Part shown: positions 9,292 through 18,006 of the stretch, one piece after another
How the letters are laid out: every line of letters begins with the position of its first letter
How positions within the stretch are numbered: position 1 is the first letter of the stretch
Source of the DNA: an uncultured Rhodospirillales bacterium
GTDB taxonomy: Bacteria > Pseudomonadota > Alphaproteobacteria > Azospirillales > Azospirillaceae
Direction of reading: 5' to 3'
Assembly (NCBI GenBank): GCA_903920145.1
Contig: CAIXKV010000081.1
Span: forward strand, 1 to 50,543
DNA length: 50,543 nucleotides
The notes under the pieces: model-generated
The model's input: only the letters and a program-made list of their open reading frames with translations
The model's database searches: none
What the model was told of the DNA's origin: nothing
Program-made: the position numbers and the translations under genes

Positions 9292-10176
9292 ATGAAATTG
9301 CAGGACTTTTTAAACAAGATACAGAAAATCTTAAATAAAAAACAAGCAAAAATTACTAATATTTCGCAAAAAAATAACATTTTAGAACAAGATAAGCCTT
9401 ATTTTGAAGAAAATTACACGAAGCTACGTCTTTTACATGTCTCTGGAGGCCCCTTTTTGATGGGAGCCAATGAAATTAGTCCCGATGAAACAGCTTCACA
9501 TTGTGTGACATTGAGTCCATTCTGGATTGGTGAAACGCCAGTCCTTAATTGGCATTATTATAGATTTCTCGAAACAACACGATATGCAGACCTAAGTTTT
9601 TTTAAAAAAGGCAATTTTCGCGATCCCCATCAGCCCGTTGTTAATATTGATTGGGACGATGCACAATGTTATTGTAATTGGTTATCGGAAGGGTCAACGA
9701 AGTATAAATTCTCTCTTCCCAGTGAAGCTCAATGGGAATGTGCTGCGCGCGGGACTGATCAACGCCTTTATCCCTGGGGAAACGAGCCCCCAACAGAAAA
9801 GCGCGCCTGCTTTGGTCTTGACCCCACGACCGGCGCTCCTGGAGTGGTCAAGAGTTATCCCGAAGGATGCGGACCTTTCGAGACCTATGATCAGAGCGGA
9901 ACTGTTTGGGAATGGTGCCTTGATGACTGGAACGACTTAGCATATTGGTCGAGACTGAGGGGAGGCCAGATCGATCCCGTAGAAAAGGTAAAAAAAGCAA
10001 GCCGACGGAATTCAAAACAGGATGACGAAACATCTTATCGCGTGATTCGAGGTGGATGCTGGCGCTCCCCTCCTCCTCCTAGTAAGGAACTTTGGGCAGC
10101 CTACAGAAATAAGCGCCGACTCTGGTACAAGGGCCCCGACCTTGGATTCCGGGTTGTCGCAACTCTTCGTTCTTAA
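9292..10176 (+). CDS. FGE/SUMF1-superfamily protein lacking the catalytic cysteine pair
   Basis: A 294-residue protein with the formylglycine-generating-enzyme (C-type-lectin-like) fold. Hallmarks in order are GGPFLMG (52-58), PVVNIDWDDA (115-124), LPSEAQWECAARG (142-154), YPWGNE (160-165), SGTVWEW (202-208), RGGCW (253-257) and DLGFRVV (283-289). True FGE enzymes carry two active-site cysteines shortly after the RGG/KGGS motif; none occur between residues 257 and 294. A sulfatase-activating role is therefore unlikely, and a non-catalytic or different role is inferred. Residues 1-45 are Lys/Asn-rich and unlike the family. The 5' part of the gene is very AT-rich (13 G/C in bases 9301-9360), in sharp contrast to its neighbours, suggesting recent acquisition. 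No sulfatase or reverse transcriptase gene is nearby. Confidence 0.8.
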   Translation: MKLQDFLNKIQKILNKKQAKITNISQKNNILEQDKPYFEENYTKLRLLHVSGGPFLMGANEISPDETASHCVTLSPFWIGETPVLNWHYYRFLETTRYADLSFFKKGNFRDPHQPVVNIDWDDAQCYCNWLSEGSTKYKFSLPSEAQWECAARGTDQRLYPWGNEPPTEKRACFGLDPTTGAPGVVKSYPEGCGPFETYDQSGTVWEWCLDDWNDLAYWSRLRGGQIDPVEKVKKASRRNSKQDDETSYRVIRGGCWRSPPPPSKELWAAYRNKRRLWYKGPDLGFRVVATLRS

Positions 10177-10360
10177 TCAAAATTCTTTCTACACATAGGA
10201 TTGCGATCCGCCGATGATGCCTATGAGGCCGCAATATACTCCCTGATCATGCGGCGCTGCACAATTTTTTTGAAAGAAGCAGCCAGCTTTTCTCGGCTAA
10301 CACTTCCGGTCGCTATATGCTAGCCTGTCAACTGACGGCCTTGCTTGGAGACATCGGATA

Positions 10361-12661
10361 ATGAAGAACCTAAAAATCGGCACAAGGATTTACGTTGGCT
10401 TTTCCATTATGCTGCTCATTATCTTGAGCGTTGGTGTCATGTGCCTTGTGGTTGTCAACTATTTTGATGGAAAACAAGAATTATCGGTTAAACAAGCTCG
10501 GAATGTCTCGAGCATCCAAGAAATCGAGCGCGACACCATCGCTCTTCGCGGCCAAATATTCACTTATATTACAACAGGAACCGCCGATGATCTAAAAAAA
10601 GCAAATAGCCTAATTGATCTTATCAGAGGCAAATTTGATACATTGGGAGCCACACTAACCGATCAAAGCTTTCATACGCCGCTCACTCAACTCCAGGATA
10701 AACTTACTTTTTATGTGGATCAATTCAAGAAGTCTGTTGATTACCGGGAGCGCCGGGACTGGCTGGTTGAAACGGGCACTCAAAGCAACGCCGATGCGAT
10801 CATTATTGGCTTAAGGCCCGTGGTCAAGATGGCGCTGGCGGGTGGTAAATTCGAGTTGGCGGCCCATTTAGGCCAAGCGCAACAGCAACTTTGGGGCGCT
10901 CTGACCGCAAATGCCGAATTTGAAATCAGCGGGACTAAGGCTGATGCGGAACAGATTAAACCTCATATGGAACGATTTAACCAAGCCATGATCAGCGCAC
11001 AGGCCCTGCCCGACGCGCAACCTTTCCAGGCCAAATTGGCAAAAATCACGAAGTTTGGCCTCGATTACGATCGTGGCTTTGCCACATTGACTCCGATTGT
11101 CGTAGATTACAAGACCTTGGCATCCACGACACTACCAGCCTTGGCAGACGACTTTATCAAGTCGTCATCTGACTTATCGTCTCAAATGCGCCAGCGTCTC
11201 AAGGATATCCAAGACGACGTCGACCATACGGTTCAAACCATGATGGGATTGGTGGTCGGTGTTCTGTTGGTCAGTCTGATCATCGGAGGTTTGATCGCGT
11301 GGCTGATCGCCCAAGGCATCATCCGGCCCATTGTCGGAATGACCCGAACCATGACACTTCTGGCGAATGGTGATCTGACGGTTTCGGTTCCGGCTTTAGA
11401 AAACCGGGATGAAGTGGGGGGAATGGCCCGCGCTGTCGAGGTTTTCAGGGACCATGCCCTAGAAAATGAAATGTTGAAGGCCGTTCAAGTCGGCGAACAA
11501 CGAACCAAGGAGCGCCGACAGAAAGAAGCCGAAGAACTGATCGATATGTTTGGCTCCAGTGTCTCTGGTGTCTTCTCCTCACTGTCCTTGGCTTCCGGTG
11601 GCATGGCCAATACAGCGCAATCAATGCGGGCCGTGGTGGCTGAAACCAATCGGCAGATCGATATCGTTATGAAGGCCATTAGCGAGGCCGGACTCAATGC
11701 CGGTGCGGTAGCGGCGGCCTCCGAGCAACTAAGTGCCTCCATCAGCGAGATCAGTCGCTTGGTCAACGAGTCGGCAGCCGTCACCGACGAAGGCGCGCGC
11801 CAAGCCCAGGAGGTCATTCAGCGGGTCTCGCTGTTGCGCGCGGCGTCAGATAAAATCGGCGCCATCATCGGCATCATCTCGAACATTGCCAGCCAAACCA
11901 ACCTGCTCGCGCTGAATGCTACCATCGAGGCCGCGCGGGCCGGAGAGGCCGGAAAGGGCTTTACTGTGGTGGCCAGCGAAGTCAAGACTCTGGCAAGCCA
12001 AACCCAACGAGCCACGGTCGATATTACCGCTCAGATTCAAGATATTCAGAGTTCCATCGGCGATACCGTTACCGCCGTAGATGCCATCGGCCAAACCATC
12101 GACCACATCCACCGCTCCAGCGGGGCCATCGCGACAGCCATCACACAACAACAATCGGCTACCGACGGCATCACCCAAAACATTCATTTTGTTGCCAACG
12201 GTGCTGAACAAATCGCCAATAGCATGACATCGGTGCGCGCCTCGGCAGATCAGACCAGTGAAGCTTCACTTCAGGTCAATCAAGCCTCAACCTCCATGGC
12301 GGTTCAGTCCGAAAAACTCAGTATTGAGGTCAAAGATTTTCTACTGGCCATTAAAGAAGCCGGGACCAAGAATGAATTCGAACGCCTGGAAATTAATATC
12401 AACGCCACCGTTACCGTTGACGGACAGTCCCAGCAAACCCGAGCCCGGCACATCTCGGTCGGCGGGGCTTGGCTGGATGCCGTCATTGACCGCCCCCTCG
12501 GCAGCCTGGTGGCGGTTGCCCTGGACGGTTTCGAACAGCCGATCCGGGCTCGGATCGCTGGTGTCGCCGACAAAGGCACCCGCCTTCAATTCCCCATGGA
12601 CAGCACCCATCTGACGGCCATGACGGGAGCGATGAGACGTCTGGCCGCTGATAGGCCATAA
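10361..12661 (+). CDS. Methyl-accepting chemotaxis protein with C-terminal PilZ domain
   Basis: A 766-residue inner-membrane chemoreceptor. TM1 spans about residues 11-33 and a helical periplasmic sensor about 34-290. TM2 is about 294-318, then HAMP (319-370), the MA signalling domain with its hairpin tip near 508-548 ([23 protein letters not shown]), and a PilZ-like domain at about 671-766. The layout recalls Azospirillum Tlp1, a receptor whose PilZ domain binds c-di-GMP. The PilZ motif is degenerate: the [D/N]xSxxG position reads H697-I-S699-V-G-G702 and only one Arg of the RxxxR pair is evident, so nucleotide binding is uncertain. Its tip sequence ([14 protein letters not shown]) differs from the receptors at 38-44 kb (LSLNA[AS]IEAARAG), suggesting that it signals to another CheA. 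GGAG lies 10 bases before the ATG. Monocistronic, followed by repeat R2. Confidence 0.93.
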   Translation: MKNLKIGTRIYVGFSIMLLIILSVGVMCLVVVNYFDGKQELSVKQARNVSSIQEIERDTIALRGQIFTYITTGTADDLKKANSLIDLIRGKFDTLGATLTDQSFHTPLTQLQDKLTFYVDQFKKSVDYRERRDWLVETGTQSNADAIIIGLRPVVKMALAGGKFELAAHLGQAQQQLWGALTANAEFEISGTKADAEQIKPHMERFNQAMISAQALPDAQPFQAKLAKITKFGLDYDRGFATLTPIVVDYKTLASTTLPALADDFIKSSSDLSSQMRQRLKDIQDDVDHTVQTMMGLVVGVLLVSLIIGGLIAWLIAQGIIRPIVGMTRTMTLLANGDLTVSVPALENRDEVGGMARAVEVFRDHALENEMLKAVQVGEQRTKERRQKEAEELIDMFGSSVSGVFSSLSLASGGMANTAQSMRAVVAETNRQIDIVMKAISEAGLNAGAVAAASEQLSASISEISRLVNESAAVTDEGARQAQEVIQRVSLLRAASDKIGAIIGIISNIASQTNLLALNATIEAARAGEAGKGFTVVASEVKTLASQTQRATVDITAQIQDIQSSIGDTVTAVDAIGQTIDHIHRSSGAIATAITQQQSATDGITQNIHFVANGAEQIANSMTSVRASADQTSEASLQVNQASTSMAVQSEKLSIEVKDFLLAIKEAGTKNEFERLEININATVTVDGQSQQTRARHISVGGAWLDAVIDRPLGSLVAVALDGFEQPIRARIAGVADKGTRLQFPMDSTHLTAMTGAMRRLAADRP

Positions 12662-12675
12662 CCCTACTATCAAGA

Positions 12676-12770
12676 CCGACGCCGACGGGCGCGGGCGCGC
12701 CTCGCCCGCCCGCCCGCCCGGCGCTTGAGGGCAGCTTTAATGTGTCAACATTAAAGCTCGATGATATAAC
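12676..12770 (+). repeat. Composite hairpin repeat, copy R2
   Basis: A GC-rich block with repeated CGCC units (12690-12722) precedes GCGCTTGAGGGC and a perfect 10-bp hairpin, AGCTTTAATG (12733-12742), loop TGTCAA, CATTAAAGCT (12749-12758), then CGATGATATAAC. Core and flanks match R1. It lies just after the MCP-PilZ stop and before the SEC-C gene, in the same orientation as R1. Confidence 0.85.
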
Positions 12771-12821
12771 GGGGCTATTCATCTCCCGATCCTTTTGCTT
12801 TGACGGACACAAGGAAGAATC

Positions 12822-13310
12822 ATGACTCACTGCCCGTGCGGTTCCAACCGGACGCTAAACGAATGCTGCGGTCCCTATCTATCCGGCGAACGTCCAGCTC
12901 CCACCGCCGAAGCCTTGATGCGTGCGCGTTACTCCGCTTTCGCCACCCACCAAATCGACTATCTGGAAGAAACGCTGCTGCCAGAAACCCGCAGCGACTT
13001 TGATCGCGATCATGTTGCCCAGTGGGCCGAAACCAGTCAATGGACGGGCCTCGATGTGCTGGACGTAACCGACGGCGGGGAACATGACAACGAAGGCACG
13101 GTGGAATTCGCTGCCCATTTCACGGTCAACGGCCAAGCTCACCGGCATCACGAACTCAGTCGGTTTGTCAAACGTGAGGATCGTTGGTGGTATTTGGACG
13201 GCGACATCGTTCAACCTAAACCAAGAACCGTCGTCAAGATCGGTCGGAATGAGCCTTGTCCCTGCGGCAGTGGGAAAAAACACAAAAAATGCTGCGGCGC
13301 TACGACTTAA
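12822..13310 (+). CDS. YchJ-family (UPF0225) protein with two SEC-C zinc motifs
   Basis: A 162-residue cytoplasmic protein with a SEC-C-type Cys cluster at each end. The N-terminal one is CPCGSN...CCGP (residues 4-17) and the C-terminal one is [13 protein letters not shown] near residues 147-159. The middle has the NTF2-like sequence typical of YchJ ([18 protein letters not shown]). SEC-C motifs bind zinc and, in SecA, contact SecB and ribosomes; the function of YchJ itself is unknown. Length and domain order match the family. AAGGAAG precedes the ATG. It appears monocistronic, between repeat R2 and an AT-rich gap of 224 bases that shows no gene. Confidence 0.92.
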   Translation: MTHCPCGSNRTLNECCGPYLSGERPAPTAEALMRARYSAFATHQIDYLEETLLPETRSDFDRDHVAQWAETSQWTGLDVLDVTDGGEHDNEGTVEFAAHFTVNGQAHRHHELSRFVKREDRWWYLDGDIVQPKPRTVVKIGRNEPCPCGSGKKHKKCCGATT

Positions 13311-13534
13311 ACAAGAGGAAAATTTAGCTTAGATTTTTCTGACACTTTATTATAACGCATAGATAGCTCAGGCGGATCGTTTAGCTATAAAATTAAAGTA
13401 TAGCCTGGGCTATCAAGCGGACTAGTACAAATAGCTAGTGGACACGACCTCTTTTTTTAAGATAGCTTCCTTTCTGACCGTTGGGATCACGGTGAAGTTT
13501 CACCTAAAAGTAACGGTTAGAAAGGGTCACGACG

Positions 13535-13906
13535 ATGAGCGAACAGAACTATTACGACCTTCCATATGTGATCGTAAAAGCCATCCGAAGCGCCGACGTC
13601 CTGACCGGCGAGTTCCTGAAGCCGGTGGCCTCGGATTCCCTGGCCGACCTGCGCCGCATGGGACTGGCCTTTGCCGATCAACCGGCCTTGACCCCGCACG
13701 GCATCGCCATTCGCTCCTGGCTCATGCGGGGAGCGCCCAGCGCCCCCCACCAAGTCGCGGCTCTACTTCGGGCGGCAGCGCTCGGAGGATCGCGGACTGC
13801 CGGCGCCACGACTTGGTCCGGTGAGTCTTCAGACTTGCCGCGATTGACTGGCCCCGAAATGCTGTTTTCCGGCACCCCGCGTGCGCCTCTCGGTCGCGCC
13901 TCCTGA
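13535..13906 (+). CDS. Hypothetical protein, possible winged-helix-like N-terminus
   Basis: A 123-residue protein that I do not recognise. Residues 1-70 are compact, and LRRMGLAFADQPALTPHGIAIR resembles the second helix and wing of MarR/ArsR-type winged-helix domains, which often read L-x-x-x-G-L then L-T-x-x-G. Residues 75-123 are Ala/Gly/Ser/Pro-rich and look disordered. There is no signal peptide, no membrane helix and no Cys. AAAGGG lies about 9 bases before the ATG, which supports expression. Codon use matches the GC-rich neighbours. A DNA-binding role is only a guess. It lies between an AT-rich gap and repeat R3. Confidence 0.6.
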   Translation: MSEQNYYDLPYVIVKAIRSADVLTGEFLKPVASDSLADLRRMGLAFADQPALTPHGIAIRSWLMRGAPSAPHQVAALLRAAALGGSRTAGATTWSGESSDLPRLTGPEMLFSGTPRAPLGRAS

Positions 13907-13995
13907 AGAGACGAGCCGAGAGACCTTATGCATCCAGGGGTTTTACCCCTGGCCGTGAGCAGGTGGCTGTTTTACTCACCCGCGTTGAGGACTGT

Positions 13996-14092
13996 ATACC
14001 GGCGAGCCCTAACCCTGACACAGTGCCGGTATCGGGCCGCGTCCGTCCGGCGTCTGAGGGCAGCCTTGATGGATCACCATCAAAGCTCTAAA
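13996..14092 (+). repeat. Composite hairpin repeat, copy R3 (both hairpin modules)
   Basis: This copy carries both modules. The type-2 hairpin has arms ATACCGGC (13996-14003) and GCCGGTAT (14025-14032) around CCCTAACCCTGACACAGT. The type-1 hairpin is AGCCTTGATGG (14062-14072) with CCATCAAAGCT (14077-14087), with one mismatch. The link GGCGTCTGAGGGC matches R2. The reverse complement of bases 14005-14055 closely matches R5. Confidence 0.83.
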
Positions 14093-14166
14093 CTATTCCT
14101 GTTGCGATCACGCGCCGAGCCGAGCATCATAGTGTCCACGTCAGGATCTATCGAAGAGGCTGCGCC

Positions 14167-14346
14167 ATGGACATCAACTCGACCCCAGCGGCAGGTCTGA
14201 TTGCGCAACAGGGGGGTCAAACCAAGTTTAATTTGACAACCCTCAAACACGACAGTCAAGTGAATGAGCAGGTGGCCTTGATGGCCTCGCAGACCGCGCT
14301 TCCGGTGGATGCCAGTCGTGGGCGCACTGTCAATACAACCGCCTGA
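14167..14346 (+). CDS. Small 59-residue protein, possibly YjfB-like motility protein
   Basis: A 59-codon frame starting at ATG 14167 and ending TGA 14344. The N-terminus MDINSTPAAGL, a Gln-rich stretch and a following LKHDSQVNEQVALM helix resemble the short 'putative motility protein' YjfB family (M-D-[IV]-x-S, about 50-65 residues), whose function is unknown. There is no Cys, no signal peptide and no membrane helix. No strong ribosome-binding site is visible, which lowers confidence. It ends 55 bases before the radical SAM gene on the same strand, so it could also be a substrate peptide for that enzyme, but no leader-like motif supports this. Recognition is tentative. Confidence 0.5.
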   Translation: MDINSTPAAGLIAQQGGQTKFNLTTLKHDSQVNEQVALMASQTALPVDASRGRTVNTTA

Positions 14347-14401
14347 ATAAAAAGTCCGGTCCTACACGGACGTTAACTTTCAGAAGAAGGCCACTGCCTT
14401 A

Positions 14402-15910
14402 ATGGTCGGGCTTGATGTTTTGATGGTAACGCCGCCCAGCCGGCTGACCGTCTATCAGGGGTTAAGCACCGATCTGGCCGCGATCGAGCCGCCGGTCTGG
14501 TCTGGGTTGATCGCCGCGTTTTTGCGTCGACGGGGTTTCGCCGTGGCCATGCTCGATGCCGAAGCTGAGGGGCTGGACTTCGAACAAACCGCCCAGCGCA
14601 TCGCCGCCACGGCGCCGGCCTTGGCGGTGTTCATGATTTACGGCCAACAGCCTTCGGCCTCCACCCAATGCTTGCCAGGCGCCTCAAAGACGGCGGCCCG
14701 CTTGAAGACGCTAACCGGAGGAACGATACCAACCCTGGCTATTGGCACCCATCCTTCGGCCCTCCCCCGACGCACCTTGCTGGAGGAACCCTACAGCTAT
14801 GTCTGTCAAGGCGAAGGTCCGTTCACCGTCGCGGCACTGATTGAAGCCTTGCGTGGAGAGCTGCCCTTCTCGGCAGTACCCGGCCTGTGGTACCGCGCCC
14901 CGGATCAAAAGGATCAGCCGCTCGGGAATCCCCCGGCCCCCGTGATTGACGACCTTGATCACACCCTGCCCCGTCAAGCCTGGGATTTGCTCGATATGGC
15001 GCGCTACCGCGCCCACAACTGGCACTGTTTTTCTGACTTGGACAGTCGGGGCTCGTATGCCTCGATCCAAACCAGCCTCGGCTGTCCGTTCAAATGCGGC
15101 TTTTGCTGCATCCACGCCCCATTTGCCGAACACCGGCTGAGAACCTGGAGCGCCGATACCGTCATTGACCAAATTGATTCGTTAGTCCGGGATTACGGTA
15201 TCCGTAACATCAAAATCCCCGACGAAATGTTCGTGCTCAACCGGCGGCATGTGCTGGCCCTAACGGATCGGCTGATCGAGCGGAATTACGGACTCAATCT
15301 GTGGGCCTATGCCCGAATCGACACGGTGGAAGACACCCAGATGCTTGAGCTGTTGAAGCGGGCCGGCTTCAACTGGCTGGCTCTCGGCATTGAATCCGGC
15401 TCCCGTCATGTCCGCGACGGCGTGGCCAAGGGCCGATTCGGCAACACTGATGTCCGGGCCGCTGTCAAGCGGGTCCAAAATCACGGCATCCATGTGGTGG
15501 CCAATTATATTTTCGGCCTGCCTGACGACAATCAAGCCAGTCTTCAGGAAACCCTGGATATGGCGCTCGACCTCAATACCGAATGGGCGAATTTCTACAC
15601 CGCGATGGCCTATCCCGGCTCTCCGCTCCACGATACCGCCCGCGCCCAAGGCTGGCGGCTGCCCGACGATCCTGGCGGTCCCGGTTGGATCGGCTACGCG
15701 CAACATGCCGTAGAGTGCCTACCGCTTCCCACCGAGCATCTTTCGGCCCTTGAGGTTCTGGACTTCCGCGACCACGCCTTTGACCGCTATTTCACCAATC
15801 CGGCCTATCTGGCCATGATCGAACGGACGTTCGGCCCCAAAGCCGTGACGCACATCCAGGCCATGACCACCCACCGGCTTCGACGACGCCATCATCAAGC
15901 GAGGGATTAA
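14402..15910 (+). CDS. B12-binding-domain radical SAM protein
   Basis: A 502-residue enzyme. Residues 1-160 form a Rossmann-type cobalamin-binding domain (DVLMVTPPSR near the start, GEGPFTV near 140). The radical SAM core begins with C228-P-F-K-C232-G-F-C235, the CxxxCxxC ligands of the [4Fe-4S] cluster that cleaves S-adenosylmethionine. Further core motifs are GIESGS and GLPDDN. This class (B12-rSAM, e.g. methyltransferases and BchE-like cyclases) acts on many lipids, peptides and pigments; the substrate here cannot be read from sequence. A fourth Cys (C236) directly follows the cluster motif. The ATG at 14402 has a poor ribosome-binding site, and ATG at 14423 would also keep the domain intact. 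It converges on the MsbA-like gene. Confidence 0.88.
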   Translation: MVGLDVLMVTPPSRLTVYQGLSTDLAAIEPPVWSGLIAAFLRRRGFAVAMLDAEAEGLDFEQTAQRIAATAPALAVFMIYGQQPSASTQCLPGASKTAARLKTLTGGTIPTLAIGTHPSALPRRTLLEEPYSYVCQGEGPFTVAALIEALRGELPFSAVPGLWYRAPDQKDQPLGNPPAPVIDDLDHTLPRQAWDLLDMARYRAHNWHCFSDLDSRGSYASIQTSLGCPFKCGFCCIHAPFAEHRLRTWSADTVIDQIDSLVRDYGIRNIKIPDEMFVLNRRHVLALTDRLIERNYGLNLWAYARIDTVEDTQMLELLKRAGFNWLALGIESGSRHVRDGVAKGRFGNTDVRAAVKRVQNHGIHVVANYIFGLPDDNQASLQETLDMALDLNTEWANFYTAMAYPGSPLHDTARAQGWRLPDDPGGPGWIGYAQHAVECLPLPTEHLSALEVLDFRDHAFDRYFTNPAYLAMIERTFGPKAVTHIQAMTTHRLRRRHHQARD

Positions 15911-15968
15911 GGGCTTTTCATGGGCTTGTCGCCCCCCGCAAAAAGCCCAGGGAAAAATCCTCCAAAGC

Positions 15969-17759
15969 CTAACCGCCGGTCTGAAGCCCATACAGCCGAC
16001 CGTAAAGGCCATTCTGAGCCAGCAGCTCCCGGTGCCGTCCGAACTCAACAATCTGCCCATGCTCCATGACATAAATGCGATCCGCATCGACCACCGTCGA
16101 CAGGCGATGAGCAATGACCAGCGTGGTCCGGCCATGCTGGAGCGTCCGTAGCGCCTCTTGAACCGCCCGCTCGGACTCGGTGTCCAAAGACGACGTGGCC
16201 TCGTCCAGCAACAAAATTGGAGCATCGCGCAGCATGGCACGGGCGATGGCGATTCGCTGGCGCTGCCCGCCAGACAGCTTGACCCCATGCTCACCAACCA
16301 AAGTGTCATAGCCCTGGGGCAAACCGATGATGAACTCGTGGGCGGCGGCGGCACGGGCCGCTTCAACAATCTCCGCCTCGGACGCCTCGGGACGACCATA
16401 GGCGATATTGGCGCGAATCGACTGGTCGAACAGCGCCACCTCTTGGCTCACCAAGGCGATGTGACGGCGCAAAGACGACAGAGTCATGTCGCGCACATCC
16501 ACGCCGCCAATGGTGACCGCACCTTGAAGCGGATCATAAAAGCGCGGGATCAGGTTCAACACTGTGGACTTGCCGGCCCCCGATGGTCCCACCAAGGCGA
16601 CGGTTTGGCCATGCTCCACCGTCAGCGTCACCCCTCGCAAAGCCGGAGCATCGTCGCGATAGGCGAAATGGACCGCATCAAAGTGAATATCGGTGCGCGC
16701 CAGAGTCATCGGCTGGGCCTGGGGCCGATCCACAACCATCGCCCGCACGTCCAACAGCTCGAACACCCGCTCGGCGGCAGCCAATCCCGATTGTAACTGT
16801 GCATTGATTTTGGACAACCGTTTCATGGGCTCGTAAGCCAGCAGAAACGCCGCAATGAACGACATCAGCGCGCCCACCGTGCTGCCCCCATCGATCACCC
16901 GGAACCCGCCATAGATGATTACCGCAACGATGGCCAAACCGCTAAGAACCTCTGTAACCGGAGTGGTCAGGGCTGAAACCCGAAACGCTTTACAGACCAG
17001 CGAAAACAGTCGGTCAATGATCGCGGAAACCCGTTCGCGCTCATGCTGCTCTTGGCCGTAGGCTTTGACGTGGCGGACCCCCTGGAAGGTCTGGTTCAAT
17101 ACGGTGGCAAAGTCCCCCAGTTCGGCCTGGGTGTTGGTGGTCACCCGCCGCATCCGCTTGCCCATGCGCGCCACAAACACACCTGCCGCCGGAAACGCCA
17201 AAAACGCCCCTGCCGCCAACAGCCAATCGTCGTAAAACATCACCCCGACCAGAAACACCAGGGTCAAAGAGCTTTTGCCGAAACTGGTTAAACACTCTCC
17301 CATGGCCCCGCGCATCACCATGACATCGTTAATCATCCGCGAGATCAGGCTGCCGGTCGCCGTCGCATGGAAAAAGGCCAGATCAGCGCCCAATAAATGG
17401 CTGTATAAGGCCTTTTGAACATCGGCAACGACATTCTGGCCGATTCGATTCATCATGACAGAATGGAAATAGTCGGAAAATCCGCGCACCACAAAAGCCA
17501 GAAAGACCATCGAGGCCACTGGAATGACCATAGCCCGATCCCGCTGTTCAAAAATACCGTCCATCACCGGCTGCATCAGCCACGCCATAACCCCGGTGGT
17601 TGCGGCATTGATGGCCATAAAGACCATAGCCACCCACAGCGCCGCCCGATGGGGCCACAGGTAGCTTCCGAACAGGCGGCGGACCAGCGGCCAGGTCGCG
17701 GCATGGCCATCTGGGGTTCGCGATGAGGCGTTGGTCGCGGCGGTCAACGGCGGCAACAA
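15969..17759 (-). CDS. MsbA-like ABC exporter (lipid A/lipid flippase type)
   Basis: A 596-residue half-transporter with an N-terminal six-helix membrane domain (about residues 30-320) fused to one ATPase domain. The ATPase motifs are Walker A GPSGAGKST (about 388-396), signature LSGGQRQR, Walker B ILLLDEATSSLD and switch-His IAHRLS. It matches the MsbA/subfamily B exporters that move lipid A core or other lipids across the inner membrane using ATP. The neighbours are not an LPS operon, but GT9 and GT4 glycosyltransferases lie 6-9 kb away. It is monocistronic, converging with the radical SAM gene and divergent from the patatin gene. Family call is secure; lipid A as substrate is inferred. Confidence 0.9.
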   Translation of the reverse strand: MLPPLTAATNASSRTPDGHAATWPLVRRLFGSYLWPHRAALWVAMVFMAINAATTGVMAWLMQPVMDGIFEQRDRAMVIPVASMVFLAFVVRGFSDYFHSVMMNRIGQNVVADVQKALYSHLLGADLAFFHATATGSLISRMINDVMVMRGAMGECLTSFGKSSLTLVFLVGVMFYDDWLLAAGAFLAFPAAGVFVARMGKRMRRVTTNTQAELGDFATVLNQTFQGVRHVKAYGQEQHERERVSAIIDRLFSLVCKAFRVSALTTPVTEVLSGLAIVAVIIYGGFRVIDGGSTVGALMSFIAAFLLAYEPMKRLSKINAQLQSGLAAAERVFELLDVRAMVVDRPQAQPMTLARTDIHFDAVHFAYRDDAPALRGVTLTVEHGQTVALVGPSGAGKSTVLNLIPRFYDPLQGAVTIGGVDVRDMTLSSLRRHIALVSQEVALFDQSIRANIAYGRPEASEAEIVEAARAAAAHEFIIGLPQGYDTLVGEHGVKLSGGQRQRIAIARAMLRDAPILLLDEATSSLDTESERAVQEALRTLQHGRTTLVIAHRLSTVVDADRIYVMEHGQIVEFGRHRELLAQNGLYGRLYGLQTGG

Positions 17760-18006
17760 TCAGGTTGAACAGTAAGCGACGGCATTCCGAACCCTCTTCT
17801 CCGATGCCAACGGCGGCACCCCGACGGCGGAACCACCGATACCACAATCGGCGGTTTTTCACAGCCCGTTCCTCTGGACCGCAATCGGGAGACTGACGGG
17901 CGTAGGGAGTTGTCAGCCCCCGCTTCCCGGATCAGATTATGGCTCACAGATACAAGCCCCTTCGCTTTCCGGGGGCGTCTTCCTGCTAGCCACCGCGAGG
18001 ACAGCC

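Noticed and set aside
9292-10176. FGE-like protein as target of a diversity-generating retroelement
   Set aside because: The C-type-lectin fold and RGG...GFRVV end recall such targets, but there is no reverse transcriptase, no template repeat of the 3' end and no avd gene in the window.
12690-12722. CGCC-rich run as a simple-sequence or CRISPR repeat
   Set aside because: It is a short part of repeat R2 without unique spacers; the family as a whole is dispersed, not arrayed.
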